The notes beneath the pieces are model-generated. The model was given only the letters and a program-made list of their open reading frames with translations, made no database searches and was not told the origin of the DNA. DNA of 64,000 nt. Source: Erysipelotrichaceae bacterium. Lineage in GTDB: Bacteria; Bacillota_I; Bacilli_A; Erysipelotrichales; Erysipelotrichaceae. The translations under genes were made by a program, and so were the position numbers. Shown one piece after another: positions 46,825 to 55,779 of the stretch. Each line of letters starts with the position of its first letter. Position 1 is the first letter of the stretch. Location: the NCBI GenBank assembly GCA_017432545.1, contig JAFRJA010000057.1:1-64000 (forward strand). The letters run 5' to 3'.

Positions 46825-47121
46825 ATGGAAGAATTAACGATCCAGGCAGTATGCGGCTTTGGCTGCGGATCATCTCTGCTTCTGAGAATGAAGATCGATA
46901 AGGTCTTGAAGGAAGAGGGAATTACTGCCAGAACATTCTGCGGCGATGTCGCAACAGCTGCCGCAACACCATGCGACGTGATTTTCTGTTCGGAAGAAAT
47001 CGCGGACCGTCTGGTTGACAGAGCCAAGGTCCCGGTAATCACCGTCGTCAATTTCAATAACCCGGCTGAAGTAAAGGAAAAAGTCATGGGTTATATTCAG
47101 TCACTGGAAGAAACAAAATAA
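46825..47121 (+). CDS. PTS EIIB component, ascorbate (UlaB) family
   Basis: 98 residues. The phospho-accepting Cys lies in the N-terminal loop CGFGCGSS (residues 10-17), as in lactose/ascorbate-type EIIB. AAAGGGGG before ATG 46825. It lies 22 bases before the EIIC gene. Confidence 0.88.
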   Translation: MEELTIQAVCGFGCGSSLLLRMKIDKVLKEEGITARTFCGDVATAAATPCDVIFCSEEIADRLVDRAKVPVITVVNFNNPAEVKEKVMGYIQSLEETK

Positions 47122-47143
47122 TTTTTAAGGGGGAGAATAATTT

Positions 47144-48406
47144 ATGAATCCAGTATTAGACTTTATTATCAACCAGATCTTTGGGCAAGGTGCTATCTTT
47201 ATTTCCCTTATCGCTCTTGTAGGTCTGGTCCTGCAGAAGAAGAGTGTATCTGAAGTTATCAGGGGAACATTCATGACCGCAATCGGCTACTTTGTTCTGA
47301 CACAAGGCAGTTCGATGATACAAGGAGCTGTTACCGATGTTGGTACAGCATTCAGCGCCATCATGAATTCTCCGGCGCCTGGTGAATCCGTAGATATCGG
47401 TGGACAGTATGGTACCCAAATCGGTCTGGTTATGCTGATCGGTTTCTTTATTAACCTGCTGGTCGCACGCTTTACCAGGTTTAAAACAGTGTTCCTTACC
47501 GGGCACATGCTGTATTGGTTCCCGTTCGTCTTCGTAGCTGCCGGTGTTGATGCCGGAATGAAGGGTGTAGGCCTTGTTATTTTCGCTGGTATCTTTACCG
47601 CCATCTATATGGTTGTAGCTCCGAATCTGATGTATCCGTTAGTTAAAAAGGTTACAGGTGATGACAGCTTCTCACTGGCTCACCCGACGACCCCTCTGTC
47701 ATTGATCGCAGCCGGTGTTGCCAAACTCGTTGGTGACCCATCGCAGAGTACTGAGGATATCAAGTTCCCTAAAGCTTTGAACTTTTGCCGTGAAGTTTCC
47801 ATTATCTGCTCTATAGTCATTTTCCTGACTTATGTAGTAATGGCAATCCTGTTAGGTCCAAACGCAGATGCAGTGCTCTTTAACGGTACTGCTCCATTCG
47901 TATATTTCTTCAATAAGACTATGACATTCGGTGCCGGTGTTACCGTATTGCTGTTAGGTGTCCGTATGCTTATTGCTGAAATCGTTCCTGCTTTCACTGG
48001 CTTCTCAGAGAAACTGGTTCCGGGAGCTATTCCTGCGCTTGACTGCCCAACTCTGTTCCCTTATGGTCCTAATGCTAACGTATTAGGTTTCCTGTGCTCA
48101 CTGGTCGGCAGCATCGTTGCCATTCTCATCTTCAATCCAATGGGAATCTTCCCGGGAGTTGTTGTTCCATTGGCCTTCACCTGCTTCTTCGAGGCTGGTA
48201 CTGCCGCAATCATTGCCAATGCATATGGCGGTGTAAGAGGCTGTGTTATCGCTTCGTTCATTAATGGTATTGTAATGGTGCTTTTAGTAGGCTTCGGTGG
48301 CTACTTCTTCTCCAATACAATTCAGAACTGGATGCTGGTCTTTGGCGGAAACGACTTCGATCTGTGGGGCATCATTGCCGGTTTAGTCGCCAAAATTTTT
48401 GCTTAA
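47144..48406 (+). CDS. PTS EIIC component, ascorbate (UlaA/SgaT) family
   Basis: 420 residues, about ten to eleven membrane segments, resembling UlaA. It carries the sugar across the membrane while EIIB phosphorylates it. AGGGGGAG before ATG 47144. No ulaD/E/F/G-type catabolic gene is in the window, so the substrate may not be ascorbate; UlaA-family permeases with other pentose-type or unknown substrates are common. Confidence 0.88.
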   Translation: MNPVLDFIINQIFGQGAIFISLIALVGLVLQKKSVSEVIRGTFMTAIGYFVLTQGSSMIQGAVTDVGTAFSAIMNSPAPGESVDIGGQYGTQIGLVMLIGFFINLLVARFTRFKTVFLTGHMLYWFPFVFVAAGVDAGMKGVGLVIFAGIFTAIYMVVAPNLMYPLVKKVTGDDSFSLAHPTTPLSLIAAGVAKLVGDPSQSTEDIKFPKALNFCREVSIICSIVIFLTYVVMAILLGPNADAVLFNGTAPFVYFFNKTMTFGAGVTVLLLGVRMLIAEIVPAFTGFSEKLVPGAIPALDCPTLFPYGPNANVLGFLCSLVGSIVAILIFNPMGIFPGVVVPLAFTCFFEAGTAAIIANAYGGVRGCVIASFINGIVMVLLVGFGGYFFSNTIQNWMLVFGGNDFDLWGIIAGLVAKIFA

Positions 48407-48505
48407 CATAACAACCCTTGCTGCTTAATGCATAAAAAGGCAACTTAAACATACTTACTGGAAAACCACACTCAGGTTTACAGCCAAGCATGTTCAGGCT
48501 TAAAC

Positions 48506-48600
48506 AAAAAAAGAACCCGATTGTTTGGACACATTGATTATGAATGTCAGGAGTATCCTTGATATTCAGAATTCGTGCCAAGCAGGAGGGTTCTTTTTTT
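48506..48600. terminator. Long hairpin, bidirectional terminator
   Basis: A7-GAACCC (48506-48518) pairs perfectly with GGGTTC-T7 (48588-48600). The 69-base interior folds further: TTGTTTGG with CCAAGCAG, CAC with GTG, TGAAT with ATTCA, AGGA with TCCT. T runs on both strands suit the convergent PTS operon and aminopeptidase gene. Confidence 0.8.
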
Positions 48601-48653
48601 AATTATTTAGAATTTCAATGGGTCCGATATCGTTTTCTTATGATCTATGTTTT

Positions 48654-49625
48654 TTAACAGACGATCTCACCATCGACCATGATCGGCTTGCCATCAGCAG
48701 TGATGCTTGGATTATGGGTGACGATGTCGAAGTGACCGGCTGCTTCCTGTCGGCCGCCCAAGCCGATGTTTCGGCCCATGCCGATATGGAAAGTGTGGAA
48801 AGCTGATTCATCTTCGATGTAGGAGATGCCGCGGATCTTGGAGATGCGGTTAAGTCCGATGCCGAGTTCACCCGGTTTGAACATATTATCCGAATTGAAT
48901 GATTTTATATAGGAGATCAGCTTGTCAGCGTCTTTTCCTTCACTTTCCGCTGAGACGAGTCTTCCTTTTTCAAAGATTATTTTTACGGTGTTCTCAACTT
49001 TGCCCAGATAGCCGAATGATCCATCGAGGTATAACACACCGCTTGTTTCGTCTTCATTAGGGGCGACAAAGGCTTCAAAGGAAGAAGAACCGATCAGGCC
49101 TTTTCTGGCCGCGCGGCCATTGAAATAGCCCGGGGTTCGGTTGGCGATGTCAAAATACATGTCGGTTCCTTTTTCAGTGGTCACATGGATGTATCTTGTG
49201 CCTTTTAGCGCATTCAATATCCGACGGGCATCTTTATATGTAGTCCTGGGATCCATTTCGATAAAATCATTTTCCAGTAATGAACTGCCATCAGCACATG
49301 ATAAAGGCAGGGAAAGAAAACGTGCTCCCTTGGCAACGGCAGTTTTGATGGCGTTAGTCGTGATGAAGGAGAAGTTGGTAGCTCCGATGATGACATTTTC
49401 CTTGGCGAAGATGTCGGCCATACTTTCAATGACTTCACCTCTTTGGACGAGCTGTGAATTAAGGATCGTCGTTTTGAGGATTGCATCGGCACCATAGGCC
49501 CAGCGTTCAACGGCTTCCGCTTCTCTTAAGTGTGATTCGTCCGTTATGAAATGGACCAGTTCATCTTCATGGACATCCAGCCAGTCATGCAGGATTATGG
49601 AAACACCTTTATCGATATTTATCAT
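48654..49625 (-). CDS. M29-family aminopeptidase
   Basis: 323 residues, somewhat shorter than typical M29 aminopeptidases (about 370-410). The two-metal site is visible: Glu in GELGIGLN near 256, Glu in EDES near 274, His in FHIGMG near 281, and HFD near 303-305. It should remove N-terminal residues from peptides in the cytoplasm. ATG 49625 with a weak AGAAAGAAG site. Convergent with the PTS operon. Confidence 0.82.
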   Translation of the reverse strand: MINIDKGVSIILHDWLDVHEDELVHFITDESHLREAEAVERWAYGADAILKTTILNSQLVQRGEVIESMADIFAKENVIIGATNFSFITTNAIKTAVAKGARFLSLPLSCADGSSLLENDFIEMDPRTTYKDARRILNALKGTRYIHVTTEKGTDMYFDIANRTPGYFNGRAARKGLIGSSSFEAFVAPNEDETSGVLYLDGSFGYLGKVENTVKIIFEKGRLVSAESEGKDADKLISYIKSFNSDNMFKPGELGIGLNRISKIRGISYIEDESAFHTFHIGMGRNIGLGGRQEAAGHFDIVTHNPSITADGKPIMVDGEIVC

Positions 49626-49652
49626 AGATTAATCTTCTTTCTGTAAAAATGA

Positions 49653-49658
49653 TACAAT
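49653..49658 (+). promoter_or_regulatory. Extended -10 box TGA-TACAAT, 12 nt before the ATG at 49671
   Basis: TGn plus TACAAT, with a predicted leader of about 6 bases that holds no Shine-Dalgarno. Confidence 0.5.
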
Positions 49659-49670
49659 ATTCTAGTCAAC

Positions 49671-50069
49671 ATGAAAACGAAAAAGACCTTGGAGAAATAT
49701 GACTATTCAAAACCGATCAAACTCCTGCAGTTCAAGAGCCCGCGTTTTGATATCATCTTCTATTCGGCACTGGCCAGTGTCCTGATGTGCATCGTCGTCT
49801 ATCTGCTGTTTTATCATGACGGCAAATTCAAGATCGATTTTGTCTTGTGGAGAGTATGTGTAAGTATTCCGTTAGTTATGCTTATATACTGGATCAGGGA
49901 ACTGCTGGAAGAGTTAAGGATCTATCCGCAGAAACTCATGACCAAGCATATCTGGAGCATGAAGGAGCTCATGGAACTTACCGGCAAGGATGAGGAAAAG
50001 ACAGAGAAGATCATGAATCATGTCCTGGAATCCTGTTTCGTTGTTGATAAGAGCTGTATAAAAAAATAA
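49671..50069 (+). CDS. Small membrane protein, unknown
   Basis: 132 residues with two membrane segments (about 28-47 and 62-82) and a charged helical C-terminus. I recognise no family. The start has a -10 box close by and no ribosome site. Confidence 0.55.
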   Translation: MKTKKTLEKYDYSKPIKLLQFKSPRFDIIFYSALASVLMCIVVYLLFYHDGKFKIDFVLWRVCVSIPLVMLIYWIRELLEELRIYPQKLMTKHIWSMKELMELTGKDEEKTEKIMNHVLESCFVVDKSCIKK

Positions 50070-50106
50070 AGGTGTTTCTGAAAATATTTTCATTTTATTG
50101 AAATAT

Positions 50107-50135
50107 TTGCAAGACATCTTTTTAAATTCTATAAT
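50107..50135 (+). promoter_or_regulatory. Promoter of the DUF969-DUF979-pcp operon
   Basis: TTGCAA (50107-50112), 17-base spacer, TATAAT (50130-50135), followed by AAGGGGG and ATG at 50163. Confidence 0.8.
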
Positions 50136-50162
50136 TGTGTAATATAAGGGGGAAAATATACT

Positions 50163-50846
50163 ATGCTTATTAAATTAATAGGTGTACTTATTGTTGTTGT
50201 CGGACTTATTCTTAAGTTTGATACTATCGCAACAGTAGTACTCGCCGGTATCGTCACCGGATTAGTCGGCGGCATGAACATCATGGATATCCTGACTACG
50301 TTAGGTAATTCCTTTGTTTCTCAGCGTACGGCGACTTTATTCGTTCTGACTTTACCTGCTATCGGTATCTGTGAGAGATTTGGTCTTAAGGAAAAGGCTA
50401 TCGACTTCATCCGTTCTATCAAGTCTGCTACAGCCGGTAGAGTCATTATCGTTTATGAAGCAATCAGAACACTTGCTTCAGCTTTCTCTATCAGATTAGG
50501 TGGTCACCCGCAGTTTGTACGTCCAGTCGTTGTTCCAATGGCTGAAGGTGCTGCTGTTGCCAAGTATGGCGAGATCAATGATCAGATGTCTGACATCATC
50601 AGAGGTGGTTCTGCTGCTGCTGAAAACTATGGTAACTTCTTCGCTCAGAACTGTTTCATGGGTTCATCAGGCACACTGCTGATCGTTTCGACACTGGTTG
50701 GTTTAGGCTTTGAAGAAGTCAACGCTCTGAACGTTGCGAAATGGTCTATTCCGGTTGCTGTCATTTCCATGGTCCTCGGTTTTGCCAGAAACATCTGGTT
50801 AGACAAACAGCTTGATAAAGAAGCTGCCAAAGGAGGTAACAGATAA
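50163..50846 (+). CDS. DUF969 family membrane protein
   Basis: 227 residues, about five to six membrane segments. DUF969 and DUF979 proteins are encoded in pairs beside pyrrolidone-carboxylate peptidase in many Firmicutes; the pair looks like a two-part transporter, probably for 5-oxoproline or pyroglutamyl peptides. The segment RLGGHPQFVRPVVVPMAEGA near 112-131 is strongly conserved in the family as I recall it. One-base overlap with the next gene. Confidence 0.85.
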   Translation: MLIKLIGVLIVVVGLILKFDTIATVVLAGIVTGLVGGMNIMDILTTLGNSFVSQRTATLFVLTLPAIGICERFGLKEKAIDFIRSIKSATAGRVIIVYEAIRTLASAFSIRLGGHPQFVRPVVVPMAEGAAVAKYGEINDQMSDIIRGGSAAAENYGNFFAQNCFMGSSGTLLIVSTLVGLGFEEVNALNVAKWSIPVAVISMVLGFARNIWLDKQLDKEAAKGGNR

Positions 50847-51787
50847 TGACTGCTGCTCAGATTTTAGGTGAAGTTTTCTACTGTGTTATCGGTTTAGTAT
50901 TCATTCTTGTCGGTGTAAAAGCTTTAAAGGATGAAGGCTGCACAAAGAAATATACTACTGCTGCTTTCTGGTTCTTACTTGCGTTCACCTTCATTTGCGG
51001 ACCATGGGTTCCAAAATGGCTGGTTGGTGCAGCTATCGTTATCATGGCTGTTCTGACAGGTATACGCAGTGTTGTTCAGTCCAAAAATGATGTACCGGAT
51101 CCAAGAGATGTCAGAGCTGCTGCAGACAGATTCGGTTACAAGATCTTCATTCCGGCTCTGTGTATCGCGGTTGTCGCTGTTGTCGGCGCAACTTTAGGTT
51201 CAAAGGTTCCGGCTTTATCATGGTTAACTGCCAACAACGCTATCGGTCTTTCCGGTGTTGTTGCCTTGATCGCTGCTTTACTGTTAACTAAGTGTGATCC
51301 TAAGTATGCTGCTGTCGATGCTGCGAGACTGATGGATAACGTCAATACAACAGGTATCTTACCGCAGCTGCTGTCTGCCTTAGGTGCTCTGTTTACTGCT
51401 GCCGGTGTCGGTGATGCGATCTCTTACTACGTATCAATGGTCGTTCCAGAGAACAGCGTCCTGATCGCCTGCTTCGTTTACTGCTTAGGCATGGCTTTAT
51501 TCACAATGATTATGGGTAACGGTTTCGCCGCTTTCTCAGTCATCATGGTCGGTGTTGGTGTTCCGTTCCTTATTTCCAAAGGTGCAGATCCAACTATCGT
51601 CGGTGCTTTAGGTCTTACTGCTGCTTACTGTGGTACTCTGTGTACACCAATGGCTGCCAACTTCAATATCGTTCCGGCTGCCTTACTGGAGACTAAGTCT
51701 AAATACTCAGTCATCGTTTCACAGATCCCATTCGCAGTTTGCATGCTGCTGATTCACGTAATCTTACTTTACGTCTTAGCGTTCTAA
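50846..51787 (+). CDS. DUF979 family membrane protein
   Basis: 313 residues with about eight to nine membrane segments, partner of DUF969. Its start overlaps the DUF969 stop by one base, and pcp follows after 12 bases. Transport of pyroglutamate or its peptides is inferred from the constant gene neighbourhood; I know of no direct assay. Confidence 0.85.
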   Translation: MTAAQILGEVFYCVIGLVFILVGVKALKDEGCTKKYTTAAFWFLLAFTFICGPWVPKWLVGAAIVIMAVLTGIRSVVQSKNDVPDPRDVRAAADRFGYKIFIPALCIAVVAVVGATLGSKVPALSWLTANNAIGLSGVVALIAALLLTKCDPKYAAVDAARLMDNVNTTGILPQLLSALGALFTAAGVGDAISYYVSMVVPENSVLIACFVYCLGMALFTMIMGNGFAAFSVIMVGVGVPFLISKGADPTIVGALGLTAAYCGTLCTPMAANFNIVPAALLETKSKYSVIVSQIPFAVCMLLIHVILLYVLAF

Positions 51788-51799
51788 TAAGGAGAAAAA

Positions 51800-52411
51800 A
51801 TGAAAGTATTACTTACTGGCTTTGAGCCTTTTGGTGGCGAAAGTGTCAATCCGGCCCAGGAAGCGGTCAAATTGGTCAAGGAGCAGATCAAAGGTGCTGA
51901 GATCGTTAAATGCTACGTTCCGGTAGTATTTGGTAAAGCAATCGAAACAGTGCATGAGGCAATGAAAAAGGAAAATCCTGATGTTGTCTTCTGTATTGGT
52001 CAGGCAGGAGGTAGATACGAAATAACTCCTGAAAGAGTTGCGATCAACTGCGACGATGGACGTATTCCTGACAACGAAGGAAATCAGCCTGTTGATCAGC
52101 CGGTCTTCGCAGATGGTGAGAATGCTTACTTCTCAAGTCTGCCGATCAAAAAGATGGTCGAATATATGAAGGCTGCCAATGTTCCGGCTGCTGTATCCAA
52201 TACAGCCGGTACCTATGTCTGCAATCATCTTATGTACGGTGTTCTTTACTATATTGCTAAAGAATTCCCTGGCACAATCGGTGGTTTCATGCATGTACCA
52301 TACCTTCATGAACAGGTCATGAACAAGAAAGAGACAGCTTCTCTTTCCAAAGATGACGTTGTCAAAGGCATTGAAGCTTCCATCGAAGCGATCGTCGATT
52401 CACTCAGCTGA
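51800..52411 (+). CDS. pcp: Pyrrolidone-carboxylate peptidase
   Basis: 203 residues, family C15. The triad is visible as Glu78 (TPERVAINC), Cys141 ([11 protein letters not shown]) and His165 ([11 protein letters not shown]). It removes N-terminal pyroglutamate from peptides in the cytoplasm, releasing 5-oxoproline. AAGGAG before ATG 51800. Operon with DUF969-DUF979. Confidence 0.95.
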   Translation: MKVLLTGFEPFGGESVNPAQEAVKLVKEQIKGAEIVKCYVPVVFGKAIETVHEAMKKENPDVVFCIGQAGGRYEITPERVAINCDDGRIPDNEGNQPVDQPVFADGENAYFSSLPIKKMVEYMKAANVPAAVSNTAGTYVCNHLMYGVLYYIAKEFPGTIGGFMHVPYLHEQVMNKKETASLSKDDVVKGIEASIEAIVDSLS

Positions 52412-52431
52412 ATCATAGATCAGTAACTTGC

Positions 52432-52462
52432 AAAAGACAGATCTTAGTGGTCTGTCTTTTTT
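52432..52462 (+). terminator. Terminator of the pcp operon
   Basis: AAAAGACAGA (52432-52441) pairs perfectly with TCTGTCTTTT (52451-52460), then T bases. Confidence 0.88.
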
Positions 52463-52630
52463 GATATAAATAATTTCAATGCGTTCTGTGTGGCTTTTCA
52501 CTATCCGGTTGAAGATGCAGTTAAGTCAAATACCGGTTCAATGCTGAGAGCCTTTTTTTACAACGAGGTTTATTAAATGAATAACTATTAATGCTGTTCA
52601 AAAAATGGCGTTGTGTTACTGATAATAATA

Positions 52631-52636
52631 TATAGT
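52631..52636 (+). promoter_or_regulatory. -10 box TATAGT, 6 nt before the ATG at 52643
   Basis: The box ends 6 bases before the ATG and no Shine-Dalgarno is present. Confidence 0.4.
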
Positions 52637-52642
52637 TAAGAT

Positions 52643-53278
52643 ATGAACAAGGAAAGTTTAAACATCTTATCGGATGCCATTTCGGATGTCGGTTCCTGGC
52701 AATGGTGGTACACGGCAAAAGACATGTTCCAGCTGGAGTTCTGCGATGTACAGCTCTATGACAGCACTAAAGCTGAGAAGGAACCACACAGCAGTACCAT
52801 AGCACTTCGTTTCTATGGAAATTCTTTTGCAGTGTTTCTGGACAATCTGGAAGAAAATGATCGAAACTGGCCTCAAAGGTTCTATAAGGATGAGATACAG
52901 GTCATTGAGATAGATACCTATGATCTTGTTTTCGATGATATCGATTATGCCAAAGAGATATATGAAAACTACAGAAACAGGATCCCAATGAAAAGTTTTG
53001 AAGATCCAATCGTTTTCTCTTCTGCCAGGCATATCCTTGCAGCAAAGTGTGGAGACTATGGGTTTGTTGTCGGAGGAGATGATCTATCTGTTGTGAGCAA
53101 AATTGGAGAATACACGGAAGAAGAGATCATAAATGCAGCAAAACGCTGGTGGGCATACTGGCGGGATTACTGGCATCTGAGAAAAACAAAAGACGCCTAT
53201 GAAAAGGATTATGCCTGTGAAGTTACCATACCGGCAGACAAAGATAATCCAACAGGTAACTTTCCTGAAGAAGATTGA
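52643..53278 (+). CDS. Hypothetical protein
   Basis: 211 residues, acidic, rich in Trp and Tyr, no signal or membrane segment. An ancestral family is not recognised; the WWAYWRDYWHLRK region near 168-180 is distinctive. It stands alone with a likely leaderless start. Confidence 0.6.
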   Translation: MNKESLNILSDAISDVGSWQWWYTAKDMFQLEFCDVQLYDSTKAEKEPHSSTIALRFYGNSFAVFLDNLEENDRNWPQRFYKDEIQVIEIDTYDLVFDDIDYAKEIYENYRNRIPMKSFEDPIVFSSARHILAAKCGDYGFVVGGDDLSVVSKIGEYTEEEIINAAKRWWAYWRDYWHLRKTKDAYEKDYACEVTIPADKDNPTGNFPEED

Positions 53279-53358
53279 TCTTCAACAGAAACAGGTGATC
53301 AGTGATAATAATAAGAAAAAAATCAAGTTTTTGTTTAAAGGCGTGATAGGAGGATACA

Positions 53359-55437
53359 ATGGACAAAAGATATGAACCGCTGTTTACACCATGGAAGATA
53401 GGAAATGTCGAGATTAAAAACCGGATCGTAATGCTGCCGATGGAAGGCACAAACATGATCCAGTGGGAAGCCAAGACTGGTTTCGTCAAAGGCATTGATT
53501 CGTTATACCGGGACAGAAAAGATAACAACATCGGCCTGTTCATACCTGGTCTGATCCCGTTAGTGAGTATTGTCAAAGAAAAGTGGATCTATGATCATCC
53601 TGAGGTGTTTGAACCGGTCAAACCGATCGTTGAGGAAATACACAAGAGCGGCGCAAAGATCTTTTTCCAGTTAAGTGCCGGAGCAGGACGATCGATGATC
53701 CTTCCGCAGCTGCTTAAACCGTTTGTGAAAAAAGGCCTTCTGAAAGATCTTTCTTCCAAGCTGGTAATGTCCAAGTGGTGGTGGTCTGCACCGGATGATG
53801 ATGAACCCAACGTCTGGGATCCGGATGTAAAGATGGACCTTTTCACTAGTGAAATGATCAGCCGTTTTGTCTATGCCTTCGGTCAGACAGCCAAGTTGTG
53901 CAAGCAAGCAGGAATTGACGGTGTTGAAGTTCACGCAGTCCATGAGGGTTATCTGCTTGATCAGTTTGCGATGTCCTATACAAATCACAGGGATGACTGT
54001 TACGGAGGAAGTCTCCAAAACAGACTGCGCTTTGCCTGTGAGGTCGTAAAAGAGATTAAAAAAGTATGCGGTGAAGATTATCCTGTATCATTGCGTTATT
54101 CTGTCTGTTCGATGACCAGAGGCTTCAATGAAGGTGCTGTACCGGGAGAAGTATTTGAAGAAGTCGGCCGATCGATGAAAGAATCCGAAAAGGCAATAAA
54201 GATCCTTGAGGAAGCAGGGTATGATATGTTCAACTGTGACAACGGGACATACGATGCCTGGTACTGGGCTCATCCGCCTGTCTATGCGCCATTGAACATT
54301 AATCTTTCATATGTCGAGCACATAAAACAGTTTACTTCAAAACCGGTCGTCTGTGCCGGACGCATGCAGCCAAAAGAAGCTGCTGATTCCATTGCAGAAG
54401 GAAAGATCGATGCCATGGGTATAGGACGTCAGCTTCTGTGTGATCCGGAATATGTGACCAAGATCAAAGAAGAACGGATGGAAGATATACGTCCTTGTAT
54501 CGCCTGTCATGGCGCCTGTCTGCCGTTCAATGGCGCCAATGGCAAGGGAACCGATATCGATCCTTTACATGTGGAAATGGGAAGATGTGTCTTGAATCCC
54601 TGGACGAACAATGAGGCCAGATATTCTCTGAAACCATCAAGACATCCAAAGAAGATCGCCGTGATCGGTGGAGGCATCGGTGGTATGGAAACAGCCATTC
54701 AGGCCTCGTTGCGTGGTCATGAAGTAGATCTCTATGAAAAAAGCGATCGATTGGGCGGAGCGTTCAATGCGGCTGCTGCCATGTCTTTTAAAGAAAAGGA
54801 CAAAGATCTTTTAAGATGGTATCAGAACACTTTATATAAGACCGATACCAGAGTCCATCTGAACAGCGAAATTGACGATATAGACAGACTTGATGCGGAT
54901 GTAGTCGTAGTGGCGATCGGTGCTATATCCAGAACGCTTCCAATAAAAGGAGCAGAAAAAGCGATGACTGCCATCGATTTTTTAAACGGCAGCCAGGAAT
55001 GTAAAGAGAACGCAATAATCATCGGTGGTGGACTGACCGGATGTGAGATCGCCTATGAACTGGCTTTAAAAGGGAAAAAGCCGGTGATCGTCGAAGCAAC
55101 GGAAAACATCATCGGGGCCCGTGGTATCTGTATGGCCAATTCATCAATGCTGAAGGAACTGATACGCTTCCATAAGATTCCTGTATACACCTCTTCAACA
55201 GTTGAAGAGATCAATGAAGATACGGTAACGCTAAAAACTCCTGAAGGGAGTAAAGTCCTGCCTGCAGATATTGTGATTCTTTCGGTCGGCTATTTGCCGG
55301 ATAAGCGGTTTGCCGATAAGGACGACAAGAAGAAAAAGAATAAGAAAATTTATTTTGTCGGTGATTGTGATCAGGTTGGCAGTCTCAAGACCGTCATAAA
55401 ACAGGCGTATGAGACCGTACAGAAGATCTCGTACTGA
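53359..55437 (+). CDS. Old yellow enzyme/2-enoate reductase family NADH:flavin oxidoreductase
   Basis: 692 residues. An FMN-binding TIM barrel (1-370; GVEVHAVHEGYLLDQF near 186) is followed by a 4Fe-4S cysteine group (about 378-408) and FAD/NAD(P) domains (GGGIGGMETA near 438; GGGLTGCEIA near 555). Members reduce activated C=C bonds, for example 2-enoates or bile-acid intermediates (BaiCD/BaiH have the same VHEGYLLDQF signature as I recall them). The last Fe-S cysteine is 22 residues after the third, longer than the usual spacing of about 11-12. AGGAGG before ATG 53359. Substrate unknown. Confidence 0.88.
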   Translation: MDKRYEPLFTPWKIGNVEIKNRIVMLPMEGTNMIQWEAKTGFVKGIDSLYRDRKDNNIGLFIPGLIPLVSIVKEKWIYDHPEVFEPVKPIVEEIHKSGAKIFFQLSAGAGRSMILPQLLKPFVKKGLLKDLSSKLVMSKWWWSAPDDDEPNVWDPDVKMDLFTSEMISRFVYAFGQTAKLCKQAGIDGVEVHAVHEGYLLDQFAMSYTNHRDDCYGGSLQNRLRFACEVVKEIKKVCGEDYPVSLRYSVCSMTRGFNEGAVPGEVFEEVGRSMKESEKAIKILEEAGYDMFNCDNGTYDAWYWAHPPVYAPLNINLSYVEHIKQFTSKPVVCAGRMQPKEAADSIAEGKIDAMGIGRQLLCDPEYVTKIKEERMEDIRPCIACHGACLPFNGANGKGTDIDPLHVEMGRCVLNPWTNNEARYSLKPSRHPKKIAVIGGGIGGMETAIQASLRGHEVDLYEKSDRLGGAFNAAAAMSFKEKDKDLLRWYQNTLYKTDTRVHLNSEIDDIDRLDADVVVVAIGAISRTLPIKGAEKAMTAIDFLNGSQECKENAIIIGGGLTGCEIAYELALKGKKPVIVEATENIIGARGICMANSSMLKELIRFHKIPVYTSSTVEEINEDTVTLKTPEGSKVLPADIVILSVGYLPDKRFADKDDKKKKNKKIYFVGDCDQVGSLKTVIKQAYETVQKISY

Positions 55438-55584
55438 TCTCCCTATAAAACCTCTAAGAATCAATATCTTAATGCGGACATCAATGGCGCATTAAATATT
55501 CTAAAGAAAAGTAGTGTTGTGGACGTAAACGTCCTATACGGTAGAGACGCAGTGGACACACTGTTAAGAATAAGGATAGCTTAA
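55438..55584 (+). pseudogene. tnpB: 3' remnant of a TnpB (IS200/IS605-type) gene
   Basis: Directly after the reductase stop, a frame without start reads SPYKTSKNQYLNADINGALN and ends RDAVDTLLRIRIA at TAA 55582-55584. NADINGALNIL is the last RuvC (RuvC-III) motif of TnpB, the RNA-guided endonuclease of IS605 elements, and the RIRxA end is typical. Only about 48 codons are left; no TnpA or upstream part is seen. Confidence 0.85.
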
Positions 55585-55672
55585 CTATACTGATACAGTT
55601 AAGTGAACAAAGCTTAAATATCAAACTTCTTAATAAGTCCATAAATCTTCAGCTTATGGGAGGTTCACATAT
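55585..55672 (+). mobile_element. Possible right end / omega-RNA region of the IS605-type remnant
   Basis: Just after the tnpB stop CTTAACT (55580-55586) pairs with AGTTAAG (55597-55603), and further short stems follow up to about 55670. In intact elements the tnpB 3' end and right end give the guide (omega) RNA. The exact element boundary cannot be set without an intact copy. Confidence 0.45.
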
Positions 55673-55696
55673 GACCACTCCACACAGCGTTTGTGG

Positions 55697-55702
55697 TATT
55701 AT
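55697..55702 (+). promoter_or_regulatory. Extended -10 box TGG-TATTAT for the DUF3800 leader RNA
   Basis: TGn plus TATTAT; transcription is expected to start near 55709, just before the structured GC-rich segment. Confidence 0.55.
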
Positions 55703-55708
55703 ATTTAT

Positions 55709-55779
55709 GTAAGCGGGCTGGTCACAAAGACCCGGGTCCGACCGAACTGGCGAAGGATACTCTTCGCTTTTGTTTTCAT
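55709..55779 (+). ncRNA. Structured leader RNA before a DUF3800 gene
   Basis: A GC-rich 70-base segment unlike its AT-rich surroundings. CGG (55714-55716) can pair with CCG (55738-55740) and GGTC (55720-55723) with GACC (55729-55732); then GCGAAG (55750-55755) with CTTCGC (55762-55767) followed by TTTTGTTTT, an intrinsic terminator that ends 3 bases before the ATG. RNA motifs upstream of DUF3800 genes (the DUF3800-I to -XI motifs) were reported from comparative genomics; whether this is one of them needs a covariance search. Confidence 0.6.

Noticed and set aside
55438-55584. C-terminal extension of the OYE-type reductase
   Set aside because: The frame follows the reductase stop directly and is in frame with it, but its sequence is the characteristic end of TnpB, so it is a separate remnant rather than a read-through domain.
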